Shown: positions 1-11,790 of the stretch, in pieces
How positions within the stretch are numbered: the first letter of the stretch is position 1
Layout: every line of letters starts with the position of its first letter
Assembly: GCF_040182565.1 (NCBI RefSeq)
Contig: NC_089882.1
Coordinates: 5,717,183 to 5,781,182 of the forward strand
Reading direction: 5' to 3'
From: Anser cygnoides
Taxonomy: Eukaryota; Chordata; Aves; Anseriformes; Anatidae
Length of the DNA stretch: 64,000 nt
The notes under the pieces: model-generated
Told to the model about the DNA's origin: nothing
Database searches by the model: none
Seen by the model: the letters and a program-made list of their open reading frames with translations, nothing else
Translations under genes and position numbers: made by a program

Positions 1-3000
1 AGCAACTTCAGCAAACTGCTTAGACTCATTTCTTCTGAAATGTTTTGACATTTGTCATCAGTCTAATTGTGAAGGTTATACCTTATTTAAAGACATAATA
101 CTGTGTGCTGATATCTCTGCTCAAGCTTGTTGTGTATATTTACACTCTTAGGAGGACTAGATAACCACTCCAAAAACCTTCTGGAAATGCAGTGCTATCA
201 GCAAAGTGGTCTGCCCAAAACCCTGAAATACCTTTCCCTAGCAGCTGCCCCAAAACCTCTGATTCACAGGTAATTTTTTGCCTTCCTATAGGCTTTCTAC
301 AGGCCATACAAAAGCTATTTTGGGGTCATGAGTATTCTCAAAAAACTATCTCAACTGTGTTTACAGGCTTAGATGTCTAACCATACTTGCAGTATGTTCT
401 TCAATTTATTCTTCTTTCTCAAGCAAATCAAGGATAAGCTTTACAAAAATTTATCTTTATTTCCATGATTAGCTTTTTGCTTTTTTCCCCTGTTCTATCT
501 CTATTTGAAAAAGTATAAACCCAATAATTATTCATATTATGAGTCAGTGGTCAAACTTTTCTCTCACTAGCACCTTTCTTTAAATAAAGGCAATGTAGTT
601 TATGCTAGCTACCCCCCACTTCCTCCCCCAAAAGGCAATAAAATAAATATATAAACAAAATCTGAGTGTCTTTGGTTGTTCATATATAAGCCCAATAAAA
701 GAAGACTTGACAATCAATCTGCCAATTTGGTGTTTCCATAGAAAAGATGAGCAGCAATTCCCAGAGGATGCATTTAAAAGCTCTACACAACTGCTCTCTA
801 CTTTGAGACAGTTTCTCTTGCTCTTTTAGGCTTTTCCCCTTCTCTTCTCTTAAAACAAACAAAAAACAGCTTAAGAGAAAATTGTCACAATATATTTGTA
901 AAGTACACAGTGAAATATGAAGGCTTTTCCAATACCAGTAATGCTGTGTATACTGGGAGTCTTCATCCAAACTGTTTAGTTGCATAACACACCAAATCAA
1001 GATGTTGTGAATCAAAATAATATCATCCTAAATTGGATTTAGGGACTGCTTGGAGTATGAAAGCAATAATGGAGACTTTGCGAGGAGGGTTTCTCTGCTG
1101 TTACAGAAACCTGTACAATATATCTGGGAAATGGTTCAGTGGAGATCCTTGCAACAAACAGGTGGCACTGAGAGCTGAAAGTACGGTGCCAGGAGAGATT
1201 AAAAAAGAAAACAAGACCTGGCAAGAAAAGTCAATGCAACATGATGCCATAAAGTTAGGTTCTTGCTGCCTCAGTTGCCATAGCTTGTGTTCATGGATGA
1301 GAGCTGTGACTGAGTGACACAAACGTAAAGAGAGGGGACTGACCAGTCACTTGTAAAACAACCGAACATGCTTCAATGTTTGTTGCAATTCTTTTCTTTC
1401 AATTTTTTTAAATGAAGGACTTAGTCCTGGACTCCTAACTCTCTGAGGTACACTGCAAGATTTGGTAAACTTGCTTTGTTTTGAGATCAGACTAAAAAAA
1501 ATATTTCTGTTCTCTCTATAGATCTGATGACCTCTGAAATTAAGCTTAATAGTTTTATTTCTTTTGAATACTAGCCTCATAGGGAACTCATATGGAATAT
1601 TTATTTTGCTTTTGATCCATAGCTGCTGTACCAATCCCTCTGTTCTCTAATTCTATTAGTCACTTCCTTTTTTAGTTAAAAATGCTAAGAAATGATTTAG
1701 AAACATACAGATTGAATACCCATGTGCTGATTCCAAGCTCTGTAATGTCAGTGGAAATACAGCTCGTGATTTCAGTAGACTTTGTATTAGACCCACACTT
1801 AGAGACATTATCTCAGCATTATGTGTCTTCTAATTCTCTGCTTAACCTGAGTTAAGGTTTGGTACTCTTCTTGCTCATCTTATAGAAAAATGCTGTAGTC
1901 ACTATGATATCTGAGATAAAGCCAAATCTCTTCTTTATTTCCTTGACTATACTATGTGTTTAAATAATGTCAATTTTAGTTGGATTTAAGAAGAAGGTAG
2001 AAGAAAACTGAGGGATTGACTCTCTGGTCTCAGGGCTAATGCACTCTGATTTGGTATGAAGAGAAGTGTCAGGTTCAATTCTCTGCTTCAGATAGGGAGG
2101 ATGGATTTGAACTTAAATCTCTATTACCATGATTAACCCTGGGCAGATGAATGAAAGGCTCTACCTCTTTCTCCTCCTGGTTGTGCTTTCATCTAACCAC
2201 AAAAACATTCAGATCTAAGTTACGAACTGCATATGGTCTGTTCCTTCAGCCAGGAGAAATGCTTTCTCTCTCAAAAATCAAGACTGAATCATTAATATTC
2301 CTCTATATATCCTTCTGGCAAACATAGATGGTGTCATTGTAAGCAGGTGGGCTTTATTTGGGACTGTTGTCACTGCATTCCTCTAAGAGCATGGTGAACC
2401 TGACAAGATGGCCAAGAGGCTGGTTCCAGAAGTGGGAAAGCAGAGCAAAGCTGGCATCCACTCCGTGAATGTAAACCTGCATATGCCTTTGAGTTACCTG
2501 AGATCTTTTTTTTTTCCTGCTATTTTACTACAGACACGCTTCCATTGGAGCTTTAGATGTAAAGCACACCAAAAACTTTAAAGGAACATGACATTAGTGG
2601 TCTGTTCACTTCTTTTTCTTGATGGTATCAAGATCAGAACTCCCACTGATAGCAGTTAGTAGCATCCAACCTGCTGCTGATGCAAGAAGTCTATTCTTTA
2701 AGAGGCTAGCAACTCTTTGGGAAGGTCAGAGGGTACCTTGCCATGCGAGCGGTGAGCATCCATCAAGAGTACACCACAAATTCTGCAGGTGGCATAACTT
2801 GCATGCCTAAGTACTGCTCAATGCCTGTTACATAAACATCTGATCTTAATTTGCTATGAATTAGTTTTAAAGGGAACTTGATTTGTTTCCTGCTATGATG
2901 CTGTGACTAGATAAAGAAAACAAAACCTACAAGGGTTAAAAATGAGGTAGGATAAATAAAGTATGTTTGATAGGATAGTAATCTGAGAGCAGCTGTTGCT

Positions 3001-3423
3001 GAACAAATATTTATTACAATTCATCAGACTTCATAAAATATAGACTTACCATAATGCCAAACAAAAATGCTTATATAATAATTAAATATGCAAAATTCAA
3101 AGCTCCCTAGAAAATTAATTTTTGGGGGGACAGGTCCAAATCTATTTCACTTGTATGCAAATCTCATAAACAGCAGTGCAGAAAATTCTACGCCTTTGTG
3201 AAGATTTACTTAATCATTTAAAGCATGATATATGTTGAGACAATGAAGACATAGTTGTAAAACACCCTTGGTTATGACATAGCAGTGCTAGAGAATTCCA
3301 AATAAATGCTCATGTTCTGTCATTCTTTCTGCTGGTGAAAAAGTGGGGTGTATTAAAAATGCCAGACATGACAAGCTATACTAACTTGAGTGCTTGAGTA
3401 AACCTTAAATTTCTTTCCGTAAT
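1..3423. other. No gene recognised; AT-rich non-coding DNA
   Basis: I see no gene here. The longest open frames are 111 codons on the minus strand (680-1015), 95 codons on the minus strand (1347-1634) and 94 codons on the plus strand (1033-1317). The last of these overlaps two minus-strand frames, as chance frames do. None shows a recognisable domain, a good start context or flanking splice signals. A run of ten T lies at 2506-2515. No diverged transposon was recognised by eye. The stretch could be intergenic or intronic. Confidence 0.6.
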
Positions 3424-3542
3424 TTATATGCCATATATATTGACATATATGCCAATACAATACTAAAATATGCCAATATGTTGGCAAATATGCCAACATA
3501 TATTGAAAATATGTTGTCGATATGTTGACATATTGTCAATAA
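3424..3542. repeat. Degenerate AT-rich array built on ATATGCCAA-type units
   Basis: The words ATATGCCAAT, ATATGCCAAC and their reverse-complement relatives (ATATGTTGGC, ATATGTTGAC) recur about every 20 bases through this segment, with TATATATTG linkers. The units occur in both orientations, so the array can fold on itself. On the minus strand it yields a low-complexity hydrophobic peptide frame (3405-3593) that I regard as a by-product of the repeat and not a gene. The most likely origin is local slippage and duplication of a short AT-rich motif. A decayed satellite-like or transposon terminal sequence is an alternative. Confidence 0.7.
3476..3501. repeat. Perfect 11-bp inverted repeat (hairpin)
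   Basis: ATATGTTGGCA (3476-3486) is followed by the loop AATA (3487-3490) and the exact reverse complement TGCCAACATAT (3491-3501). It sits inside the degenerate ATATGCCAA array, whose units alternate in orientation. The stem is perfect and the loop is four bases. There is no T-run after it and no long precursor-like stem, so nothing suggests a terminator or a microRNA. Cruciform extrusion is possible. Confidence 0.75.
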
Positions 3543-6256
3543 GTTCACAATTTCTAAAAGCTGAAGGGTGACAGAGTTGCGAGCAGTAAACAATATAGTT
3601 CATGGGTAGGAATGTTTACTTGCACATTACACACCATCACTTATATTTATATTATCTTCAAACTCTTTCCTTGAAATCTCTTGAGCCCCTGCACAGTTAA
3701 GACTATCTGAGTAGTCTCAGCCCGTCAACACTTTGTGGCACTGCAGTGCCAAAAGGGATGTTTTTCCAAGGCTTGGCTTTTGACAGTGGCATCCAAAATG
3801 ACAGCCCCTGTTCTGCTTGGAAGTATCAGCAGCCTTTTGGTATCTCTTCCTGCCACTCTGGGTACTCACCATCTGTGTTGGATGGAAAGCAATAGATGTT
3901 GTCAAGCTGCAGAATAAAATAATCATTTTCCTTTTCTCTGCAACAAGATCTTTGACTGGCATGGGGTTAACCTGAGCAGGTAGTGAGTGGCTTTAGAAAA
4001 GATGCTGAAGATACCAAAGAGTCGCAAAATGACACTTTAATCAAGCCTTGCTTGAGCAATTTGCTAATTACATTCAACTGCACTTAAAATTCTGACAACT
4101 CCTGTTTTTCCTTTGTGGAGACAAGTACAAAATTGTTTTGGGTACGCCAGTGATTATTATGAATACCTCGGTGTCGTATTATCCAAGAGACAGCGTCAAA
4201 TCCTAGCAAAAGGCATATTTGCAATTTCCTTTCCAACTTCACTTTGGAGTAAATTTGGTCACCAGTTTATTCTTTTCTCCTCACAGTACATCTTTTCTAT
4301 ATTTAAGTATGTATAATGGATCTGCTAAAAAACATCAGAGACCATTAAGCCAGAGAAGCATGAAATCAAGTGGAAATTATTATTTTAATTCTATGCACTT
4401 GTGCATAACAGTATGAACATGGTGCCAAATAAACATTCATCTGAACTCCAGCTAGTACTCAAGACAGTAATCTGATTTTCAGTTTGGTAGCAGGAAATAT
4501 GTGCCTGCATACATTTAAAGAGAAACTTAGCTGCAAAAAAGCAGCTTGTATATACTCTGAGAGGCAAAAGAATGTCAATTACTCAATAGTAATTTTATTG
4601 TTTAAAAAACTCTTCAAATGGCAGCACTGAGGCTTGACAGGCAAGTATCAGTCTGTAAACTTCACGTGCAATACAGAAGCATAAGCTGTGTTCATTGACT
4701 CTGCATGATCATGCCTCAACATGAGCAGGTTCAGAATTTGTCTCGCACACATTTTCTAAGGGGTGAGCATGCCTATATGCTTTCCTAGCCCTGTCACCTT
4801 CTGTTTGCAAGACATATTCGTGAATATTAACTCTCTCTGTAGATGTGGAAGGTGTGGATCACAATTAGTCTTTTTAACTGCTACTTCCTTGTCTTCATGG
4901 CCTACTCTGTCTTTCCTTCATAAGCAGTTAGCAGGGCAACACTGTGTTTCCTTGTGAGAATTCCTGGGTTTTGAACGTAGCTGATTTTAGCACTTCCATA
5001 GCACCGAAGCTGACCTGCTAATGGATCTGGTAGGCTGTGCCAGGCCGTGACTGTGTAACTCGCACCATGTACTGCCTCTGCACAAGAGGAGATCCCTCTG
5101 AAGGGCTTAAGGAGATGACCTCCAGTAATACTGGACACAGGGCTGCGACTGCCTCACTTATGTGCAATTAATTCATTTTTTAAAATCTCCTTTCCGGAAG
5201 GAACTTTTAGAGCTTTTAGAAAGATAAGCAGAATATTTTTCTGTTACAAGAGACGTAGCTATTTCTATCTGTTAGTGTCTGAATGCCATCACTACAATGC
5301 AGTTCAGTGAGACAGAAAGGATCCCATGCTTTCTGGATAGGAACTGAAACCCAGAGGAAAAGAGTATTTCCCAAGGATCTTAAGGGAACCTGCTGAGGAG
5401 AGAGTCTAATCTGGGCTCCCTGAATCCCAGATTAATATTTGAGGCACTTAACAATCTTTCTTCATTAGTCTCGCTGCATCTTAAAAGTGCTCTGAGCACA
5501 TAGGTAATTCCTGGGCATGTCAGCAGCCTACTTACAGCTGATAATAAATTCAGCAGACGAAAGGTGGGGGAAGGTAGGAAAAAAGAGTAGGGCATCAAAG
5601 CTTGAGTTCAGAGTAAAAAAAAAATAATAATAATAATAATTTGGTGGAAGCAACTGAAAAGGAGAAATTCCCCTCAGGTATCTCATGTCACTTAAGTGTG
5701 GTCTTGATGAGCATCCTTGAAAAAGCAGAAGATAGTCTAACAGGAGAAAATCTACAGGCCCTACCTTCCCAGATGAGTAATCTAATGTAGTAGGCAAGTT
5801 ATAATTGAAAGCTGAATCTTTCAACAGCTCTTGCTTTCCAGTTGTGGATTGGTGTAATGGTTGCAGTTTAATGCTGTCAGACTGGAGCTGCACTGTGCCA
5901 TTCCCCTTCAGTGACAAGTGGAGAAGAGTTCCCGTATTTTCTGTGTAAAATGCAAAGTAAAGCATCTCAGCCCACATGCTGCCTTTCAGCATCGAAATAA
6001 GTGGCTGTAACAAAAGGATGAAACAATATTTCCCTGCTTTCCTTGCATTTCTGGCTTCTTGATGTTGTCTGTGCTGCCCTTTGCTCTGTCATCTCTCTCC
6101 CCAGCTCTCAGAACAAGGAGGGTACTGTGGCATACTAAAAGAGCTGAAGGCAGTTAATGAATAACAAAATGGAGAGTGCACTTTCACAGACTCCATAATT
6201 TCATAAACTGCCTTACTGAAGGATAAGCCATCTGAAATCCCCAAAGTTTAAAGGAT
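3543..6256. other. No gene recognised; contains the window's longest ATG frame
   Basis: No gene is supported. The minus strand carries the longest ATG-started frame of the window, 161 codons at 5528-6013. It runs through the A-run and (AAT)n tract at 5615-5641, which gives a run of Tyr and Phe codons, and it has no recognisable domain. A frame of this length is expected about once by chance in 64 kb. Shorter frames at 3717-3962 (minus), 4113-4316 (plus) and 4902-5138 (minus) show nothing recognisable. Confidence 0.6.
5615..5641. repeat. A10 run continuing into (AAT)n microsatellite
   Basis: A run of ten A at 5615-5624 passes directly into AAT trinucleotide repeats to 5641. This is a typical slippage-derived microsatellite and may vary in length between individuals. 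Confidence 0.9.
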
Positions 6257-6277
6257 GGGGGGGGGGGGGGGGGGGGG
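6257..6277 (+). repeat. Poly-G homopolymer of 21 bases
   Basis: Twenty-one consecutive G residues occupy 6257-6277 on the plus strand, flanked by GGAT on the left and AAGGG on the right. Such long G tracts are rare compared with A or T tracts of the same length. They can form G-quadruplexes and are prone to polymerase slippage, so the exact length in this assembly may be uncertain. Confidence 0.95.
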
Positions 6278-6295
6278 AAGGGTGATGCATCTCTT

Positions 6296-6307
6296 CAGTA
6301 CGTACTG
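6296..6307. repeat. Perfect 12-bp palindrome CAGTACGTACTG
   Basis: CAGTACGTACTG is its own reverse complement and lies 18 bases downstream of the poly-G tract. A perfect 12-mer palindrome is expected roughly a dozen times by chance in 64 kb, so it is recorded mainly for its position beside the G tract. Confidence 0.5.
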
Positions 6308-9060
6308 TGTGAGAAGGAGCTGTGAGCTCTGGAGGGTGTCCTGCTGGCACTGTAAGGGTGGAACCTGCCACAGCCCTCAGAGGAGCAGTTTCTGTATCTG
6401 CCCTTTTCCTCTCAAGGGTTGTCCTTTAGGCCTGTTCAAGCTGGGGCCACATAACCTTTGTGGTTCATCTTCCTGACCCTGAGAAGAAGCTATAGCCCCA
6501 AAACGTGCCTCCAAACTATGCTGCACATGGGAAGGACAAAATATCTCAGCAAAATAAGTCAGAAAATCCATAGCTGTGTAGAAAATCACCTGGAGTTGCT
6601 TCCTAGCTCTTCAGATGCCAAAGTCACTAAGGTCCTTCCTGCAGCTCCCCTCCTGTGCCAAGAGAGCGGCTGACCTCTCGCCTCACCTCCTTCTAGATTA
6701 GCTAACCCGGCAGAGCTCTGGTCTCTAAACTAATAAACAAGACTATAAAGGTATCCTGTACTATTGTCTTTGTGGAAACTTGCTGATCCTGTACCTATTT
6801 GGGTGATTGCCATCAATCAAATTTGCTTTAGAACAGTGAATCTGCAAAATTCACAACACAAACTCTTGACTAAGTAAAATTCAGTCATACAAGATATAAT
6901 CTTGTGATCAACATCAAAAGCATTAGCTAGAAAATGGAGTAAGAGCTAACACTAAATCTTTAAAAAATGCTGCATAATTTGAACACAATAAGGAAGAAGT
7001 ATGTAGAAAGCTTATCTGGAAGAAAACGAGGAAAATTGTACGACGCTGCCTTTTATTAATTTTTGGTGAGACTGAGGATTTTTTTTCTCAGTGCCGTTCT
7101 CCTAAGTAACAGGCTGTGTCGCTCATTTGACGTGCACTGTGCTCTCAGTGCTGTGCTGACGTCTTTCCACCAAGACAAGGCCTGGTGCTGCACATGCTCT
7201 TCGAGCCCCCTTGCCCGTGCTCACGCAGTGCTGAGGGTGTTGGAGCGTGCCCCTTTGCTCACCAGCACCGCAGCTGGACAGGGGCAGAGCTCCTACCAAA
7301 AGGAGGATTTAGCTGGCCGGATGAGACCACACAATTATCAAAAGAACCTGTGCTTAAGCCAAAGAGGCATGTCTCTGAAGATAAGCCTGAAAGACAGAAG
7401 CAAGCAAGAGTACAAATTTGTTTAATACCTTTCATGTGGGAAAAGACATCTCCCTGTGGCTTTGGTCGAACACTTTCTCCGGTTAACCAGCCTCAAGTTA
7501 GTTCTACAGTGTAGCTTTAATATGTAAGTGGAAAAGAAGAAGAATTTGCATTTGTGGAAGCCTCGCATGGCTGAGCACAAGCCTCTTCACTAGCAGGTTG
7601 CTGGCTAGGTAGCCAGCAGCTCCTCTGCTTCTCCTCTTGTGACATTTCTTACCCACTTCACTACCCTGTGATAGGTACGTCGGCCTGCACACCTTTCACA
7701 TCTGTGCACACACTACAAAATATTAGTTTAATCTATCAGGGAAGAAGCTTTGAGCTGGACAAAGGACAGCAATACGGCTAACCATCCTGTCCTTTAACTG
7801 CAGCAGCTTTTTCCATGTAATATTTGCATAGGTTTGGAAAAGAACTGACTGTGCATGAATTAATGTCTTTGTGTTTGTCTGCCTGCAATGTGTTATCTTC
7901 CCTGCATGGTTTGCTGTGACTTACAGAAGATGGCTGAGAGCAGAGGAAAAATAAAGTAATTTCAAAGTGTCTAATTTATTTGGAGCTTTTCATACAGTTT
8001 CAAACAATAGTGGATATCCTCTGGTTCCTCCTGTGTTGCCATGGATTAGGAGTGTTTCAGTACTCCATCCTTAATCCCGGTGCTTATTAACACTTAGCTG
8101 GCCAGAGAAAAACAGTGGAAAAGATGTTTCAGGGGCGATTGCTAGGATTTAAGATCTTTTGAGCTGACTATAAAGTTCATTTTAGTCCTAATATAACAGA
8201 GACATCAAAGTGAAGTATTGATTAAACTGCAACACTAGGCGGGCTGGAAAACTCAGTTCCAAGGTAAGCCTCTGCCTATTTTTCACAGCAAACAAGAGCT
8301 CCCTGACAGCACTTTGCTTCCCTTCAGGGGGCCAGTGACATGCCCCAACCTCTGCTGCAGAAATCTTGAGGGCTGGCAGCAGTACATGAGCTGATGGCAG
8401 GCTGGGACCAGGCTGCTTGCTATCTGCTGAGGGTGATCTGCTTAATTACTATAAATGTCTGCGCTCACTCATATGCTGAGACGTTTCTTTTGTGCTGCTT
8501 GCATCTTCCACATTGCTGGCAGCAGCTCTGCTTCCCTTCTAAATGTCTTCCCCTGGATAATTCAGATTGCAATCCCTTTCACTAGCTGTTTTTGTTGTGG
8601 TGTCTTAATTTCCTGTATTTCTGACACGTTTACTTCTTGTTGATGTTGGAAAGAACAATGCGATAAAGAAAACAGCCTAGTGGTGCTGAAACTCCGTTCA
8701 TCTCTTGGTCTTCCTCTCCAGTCTGAGTGCTCTTTGCAGAGGACAGAATTAGCCCCATGTGGGGCATTTCCACTACCCCAGATTTTCTGCCTGTGTTTCT
8801 TTTCTGTGACCTTGGAATTACTCAGCAGGCAGCCCAGAACAACAGCTAGAGTGACATAAACCTCTTCTGCCTAACAATCTGTTAGAAAAGGAATAAACTC
8901 TGCAAAATATCATTGTAGGTTTTATTTTTTTTTAATTTGGTTTTAACAGTTACGATCTTAATAGCCAGCAACATGAGGTGTGTATGTGGGAGGGGGAGAG
9001 TAGGATCTGAAGCGCTTTATAGTCTTCAATTTCTTCTTTCTCTTTATTGAACAAAAGCTG
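6308..9060. other. No gene recognised; mixed composition
   Basis: Several overlapping open frames lie at 6255-6673 and 7063-7514 (120 and 109 codons, both plus, in different frames). They coincide with a somewhat GC-richer patch near 7135-7330 that has few stop trinucleotides in any frame. None gives a recognisable protein. Around 7960-8240 the sequence looks less simple than its surroundings and contains GTTGCCATGG (8035-8044), half of an RFX X-box. A good splice donor word, CAAG then GTAAGC, ends a possible exon at 8263, but no partner exon is evident. Confidence 0.55.
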
Positions 9061-9100
9061 GTTTAATTCTATCTATGGAAGTTTAATTCTATCTATGGAA
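9061..9100. repeat. Perfect 20-bp tandem duplication
   Basis: The 20-base unit GTTTAATTCTATCTATGGAA occurs at 9061-9080 and again, identically, at 9081-9100. The lack of any difference between the copies suggests a recent duplication or a length-polymorphic site. Confidence 0.95.
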
Positions 9101-11094
9101 GGAGTGGCTTGTGCGAATCTCCAGCGAGGAGTTGGGCACTGAAGTCATCGATTCCACCCTGGTCCTCTGAAAACCCCATCTTCAGTGCTCAGCTTGGCAC
9201 TGCATGATTTGTCTTCGCTAGGGCTTTACTCAAGATATAATCTAAAGACATATGAGCGGATAAGAAACATGATTGATTGCAATGTTATTACTAATAATAC
9301 TTTAAGTTGCATTTTTTATCTGCCCTATGTCATTGCATGCTGCTGTTCATAAATTTTAAGCATCTTTGCATTTCATGGAGAATTTTAAATAGGCTGGTTC
9401 AGTAGTAAAATCTATTGAACAAAATTTAATCTATGGTGATCTATAGTGAACTTTTGGGTATAACACTAAAAATTACTTAGTTATAACAAAGCTGTACCTC
9501 AAGAAAACTTTGTCAGAGAACACAGAAGCAGCACAATCACTGTGAATATTGGCTACTTTATACCCAATTAATGCATTTCTGATTTAAATATACTTGTCAT
9601 TACTTTTTTCCTACTAGTGTTTGAAATGCTGCATTCTGTTTTATCTAGTTTTTCGAATTTAATATGGATTTATTCTTAAGTGCTTACACAAGCAACTAAT
9701 TTCAAATTCTACTCAAGAAGGGCACATAAATAGATATTAAAAAGCACAACTAGTGTTGTGAGATGGTAGTGGAAATTGGAATAGTGGAAACATAAATTTT
9801 GTCTAGTTTTATTGTAATTCTACAGGAATTCTTTTTTCAAAACATTGCATCAATTTCCATATCCATTTGTTATTCATTATATCAGAGAATAATGAAACCA
9901 TTTAATACACTATAGCCTGTCATATGTACTTCTCTTGGTGTTTCATTTTAATTTAGCAGTACTTAGTAGACACTTAACTGATTGCCATTCTTAAATTTAA
10001 TAGGCAAAATCTATCTTTATCTTGTTCTCTTCCATAGATTAATATTAATCTTCTTTTAAGATAAGTTTCTACCACTAAAACAAAAAGAAATTCTTGGAAA
10101 AAAAAAAATAAAAATAAAATTATCTAGCAGACTTATCTAGATCATGTGCTTGCTTGTTGCAAAGGCTGAAAACTTGATAAATCTTCCAGCCTCCTGGAAT
10201 TATATAGCTTGAGAAAAGACAAAATGAGGTGGATGAAATTAGCCTGAGGAAATGGGGCTATCCAGACCCAGCTCCAGTGCAGCCACAGGTGGCCGCCAGG
10301 AGACACTGGTTGCAGAGCTGCACTCTAAAACCAGCTGTCTGCTTTGGGTGTTTCCATCCACACAGAATTTGTAGGCCTTTTTCTTTGGGTGAGAAAGCAA
10401 GCTCTGGGCTTCTAAGCCTACATAACACTTGAAAATGCAGGTGTTAATTGCCAGTGTGTCCCCAGTATCGGAGGGCATGCTCTGGCCAGAAGATAGTGTA
10501 TAAAGAGGGAACGCAGTATTATTGCCACTTTCCTGTCTTGCCTTTACACTATGAAAGAACAAGCCAGATCTGCATTCTGAAGACATCATTAAGTTTGAAG
10601 GCTTGCCTACACAACTTGCTTTCACACTCTAGTTGTCAAGATGAAAGGAGTTCTACATAAGAGCTGAGGTGAAACCCCCAACCCTTCCTGAGCAAGCTTT
10701 GGGGATCACCAGGGGATTGTCACCAGGTTTTGGCATGGTCATACGGTTCCTTTTGGGGTCTGGAGAGGGGACCTGCAGTGGGAGCTCATGAGGACACCCT
10801 CAGCAGGACATGGGCTATGAAACACAGGGTTTGCTCTCAACTCTGCTTTGTATATCCTTTTCTTTTTTTCTTATTTCTTTTCTTTCTCTTTACCTTCTCT
10901 TTAGTAAGAGCCTGGCTGACCAGCTGAGCCCACGTCTTTTGCAACACTGCTGTGAGCCTGTGACCAACGACAGCTAAAAGCAACGTCCTGGGCAGCCCCG
11001 TGCGGCTATAAGTTTGCCAAATCTTGCAGTGGCTGATAAGAGCATGTGCTGTGCTGGAGTTGCTCCAGCTGCTATTGTGAATTTTTAAATGAGT
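9101..11094. other. No gene recognised; strongly AT-rich block then GC-richer block
   Basis: From about 9240 to 10140 the sequence is markedly AT-rich and lacks long open frames. From about 10240 to 10700 it is GC-richer and holds short opposed frames (67 and 128 codons, plus and minus) without recognisable domains. A polypyrimidine tract at 10856-10902 ends in TTAG, like a splice acceptor, but the following 130 bases hold no recognisable exon. A CTCF-like word lies at 10290-10308. Confidence 0.55.
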
Positions 11095-11130
11095 TTAGGA
11101 ATGGTGGGGGAGTTCCAAGGGATGGGAAAA

Positions 11131-11418
11131 GCAAATGTTGTTCCAGTATTTAAAAGAGTAAAATGAGATGACCCTGGTAATTATAGGTTTGTCAGATTGG
11201 TACTGGTCCTGGAATGTCTGATGTAGAATTCGATTAATAAAGGATTAACGGTAGAAACCTAATTAATGCCAATCAACAGGGGCTTAGGGAAAGCAGATCC
11301 TGTCAAAATTACTTTTTTTGTGAATGAGATTACATATTTTGTTCATAACCATATTAATGCTAATGTAATAGCCTTCTATGAAGTATTTGACTTAGTACTG
11401 TGTGGCAGTGATTTAAAA
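11131..11418 (+). pseudogene. Reverse-transcriptase fragment of the decayed LINE
   Basis: Read in one frame from 11131, the translation gives NVVPVFKRVK, a stop (TGA 11164-11166), then DDPGNYRFVRL, further stops (TAG 11224-11226, TAA 11260-11262), then NRGLGKADPVKITFF and FYEVFDLVLCG. These correspond in order to the conserved DDPGNYRPVSL block, the segment with RSCxTNLISFF, and the DFxKAFDxVPH block of non-LTR reverse transcriptases. The first aspartate of that last block, a catalytic metal ligand in the family, is not preserved. With three in-frame stops and an A-run after 11414, no active protein can be made. The preserved single frame over almost 300 bases is strong evidence for the family. 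Confidence 0.8.
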
Positions 11419-11790
11419 AAAAAAAAAGCTCACATAAAAATGGATTAAAAATTGTCTGTCAGGGCTCAAACCGACTCTAATAAGTGATCTTTACTAGACA
11501 TATATTTATTTTTCTGATGGACTCTATGAATTTCTTATCCCTTTGTTATATTAAGCATTTTTTGACTTTGAAAAGAAATGTTCGTAACTGTAAAAGTGGC
11601 TGGCTTTGGAGGAGGACCTGTCACTGGTGCAAACAGTTTTGTATCCAGATAAAGAAACGAGCATTTTAGTGTAACCATATGTAAAACCATACCTAGAAAC
11701 AAGGAATCTTCACTGAGAGACTTGGCTCTGGGAAACTGATAAAAAGCCCTCAGGGGTCGTAGTGGCTAACCATGCTGAACATGAGCTCCC

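Noticed and set aside
5528..6013. 161-codon minus-strand open frame
   Set aside because: About one frame of this length is expected by chance in 64 kb. It runs through an (AAT)n tract and has no recognisable domain, splice context or promoter.
6794..6810. CCTATTTGGGTGATTGC, nearly repeated at 49862-49878
   Set aside because: A one-mismatch 17-mer shared somewhere within 64 kb is expected several times by chance.
10856..10904. Polypyrimidine tract ending TTAG as a splice acceptor
   Set aside because: No credible exon or donor follows; pyrimidine tracts are frequent in this window.
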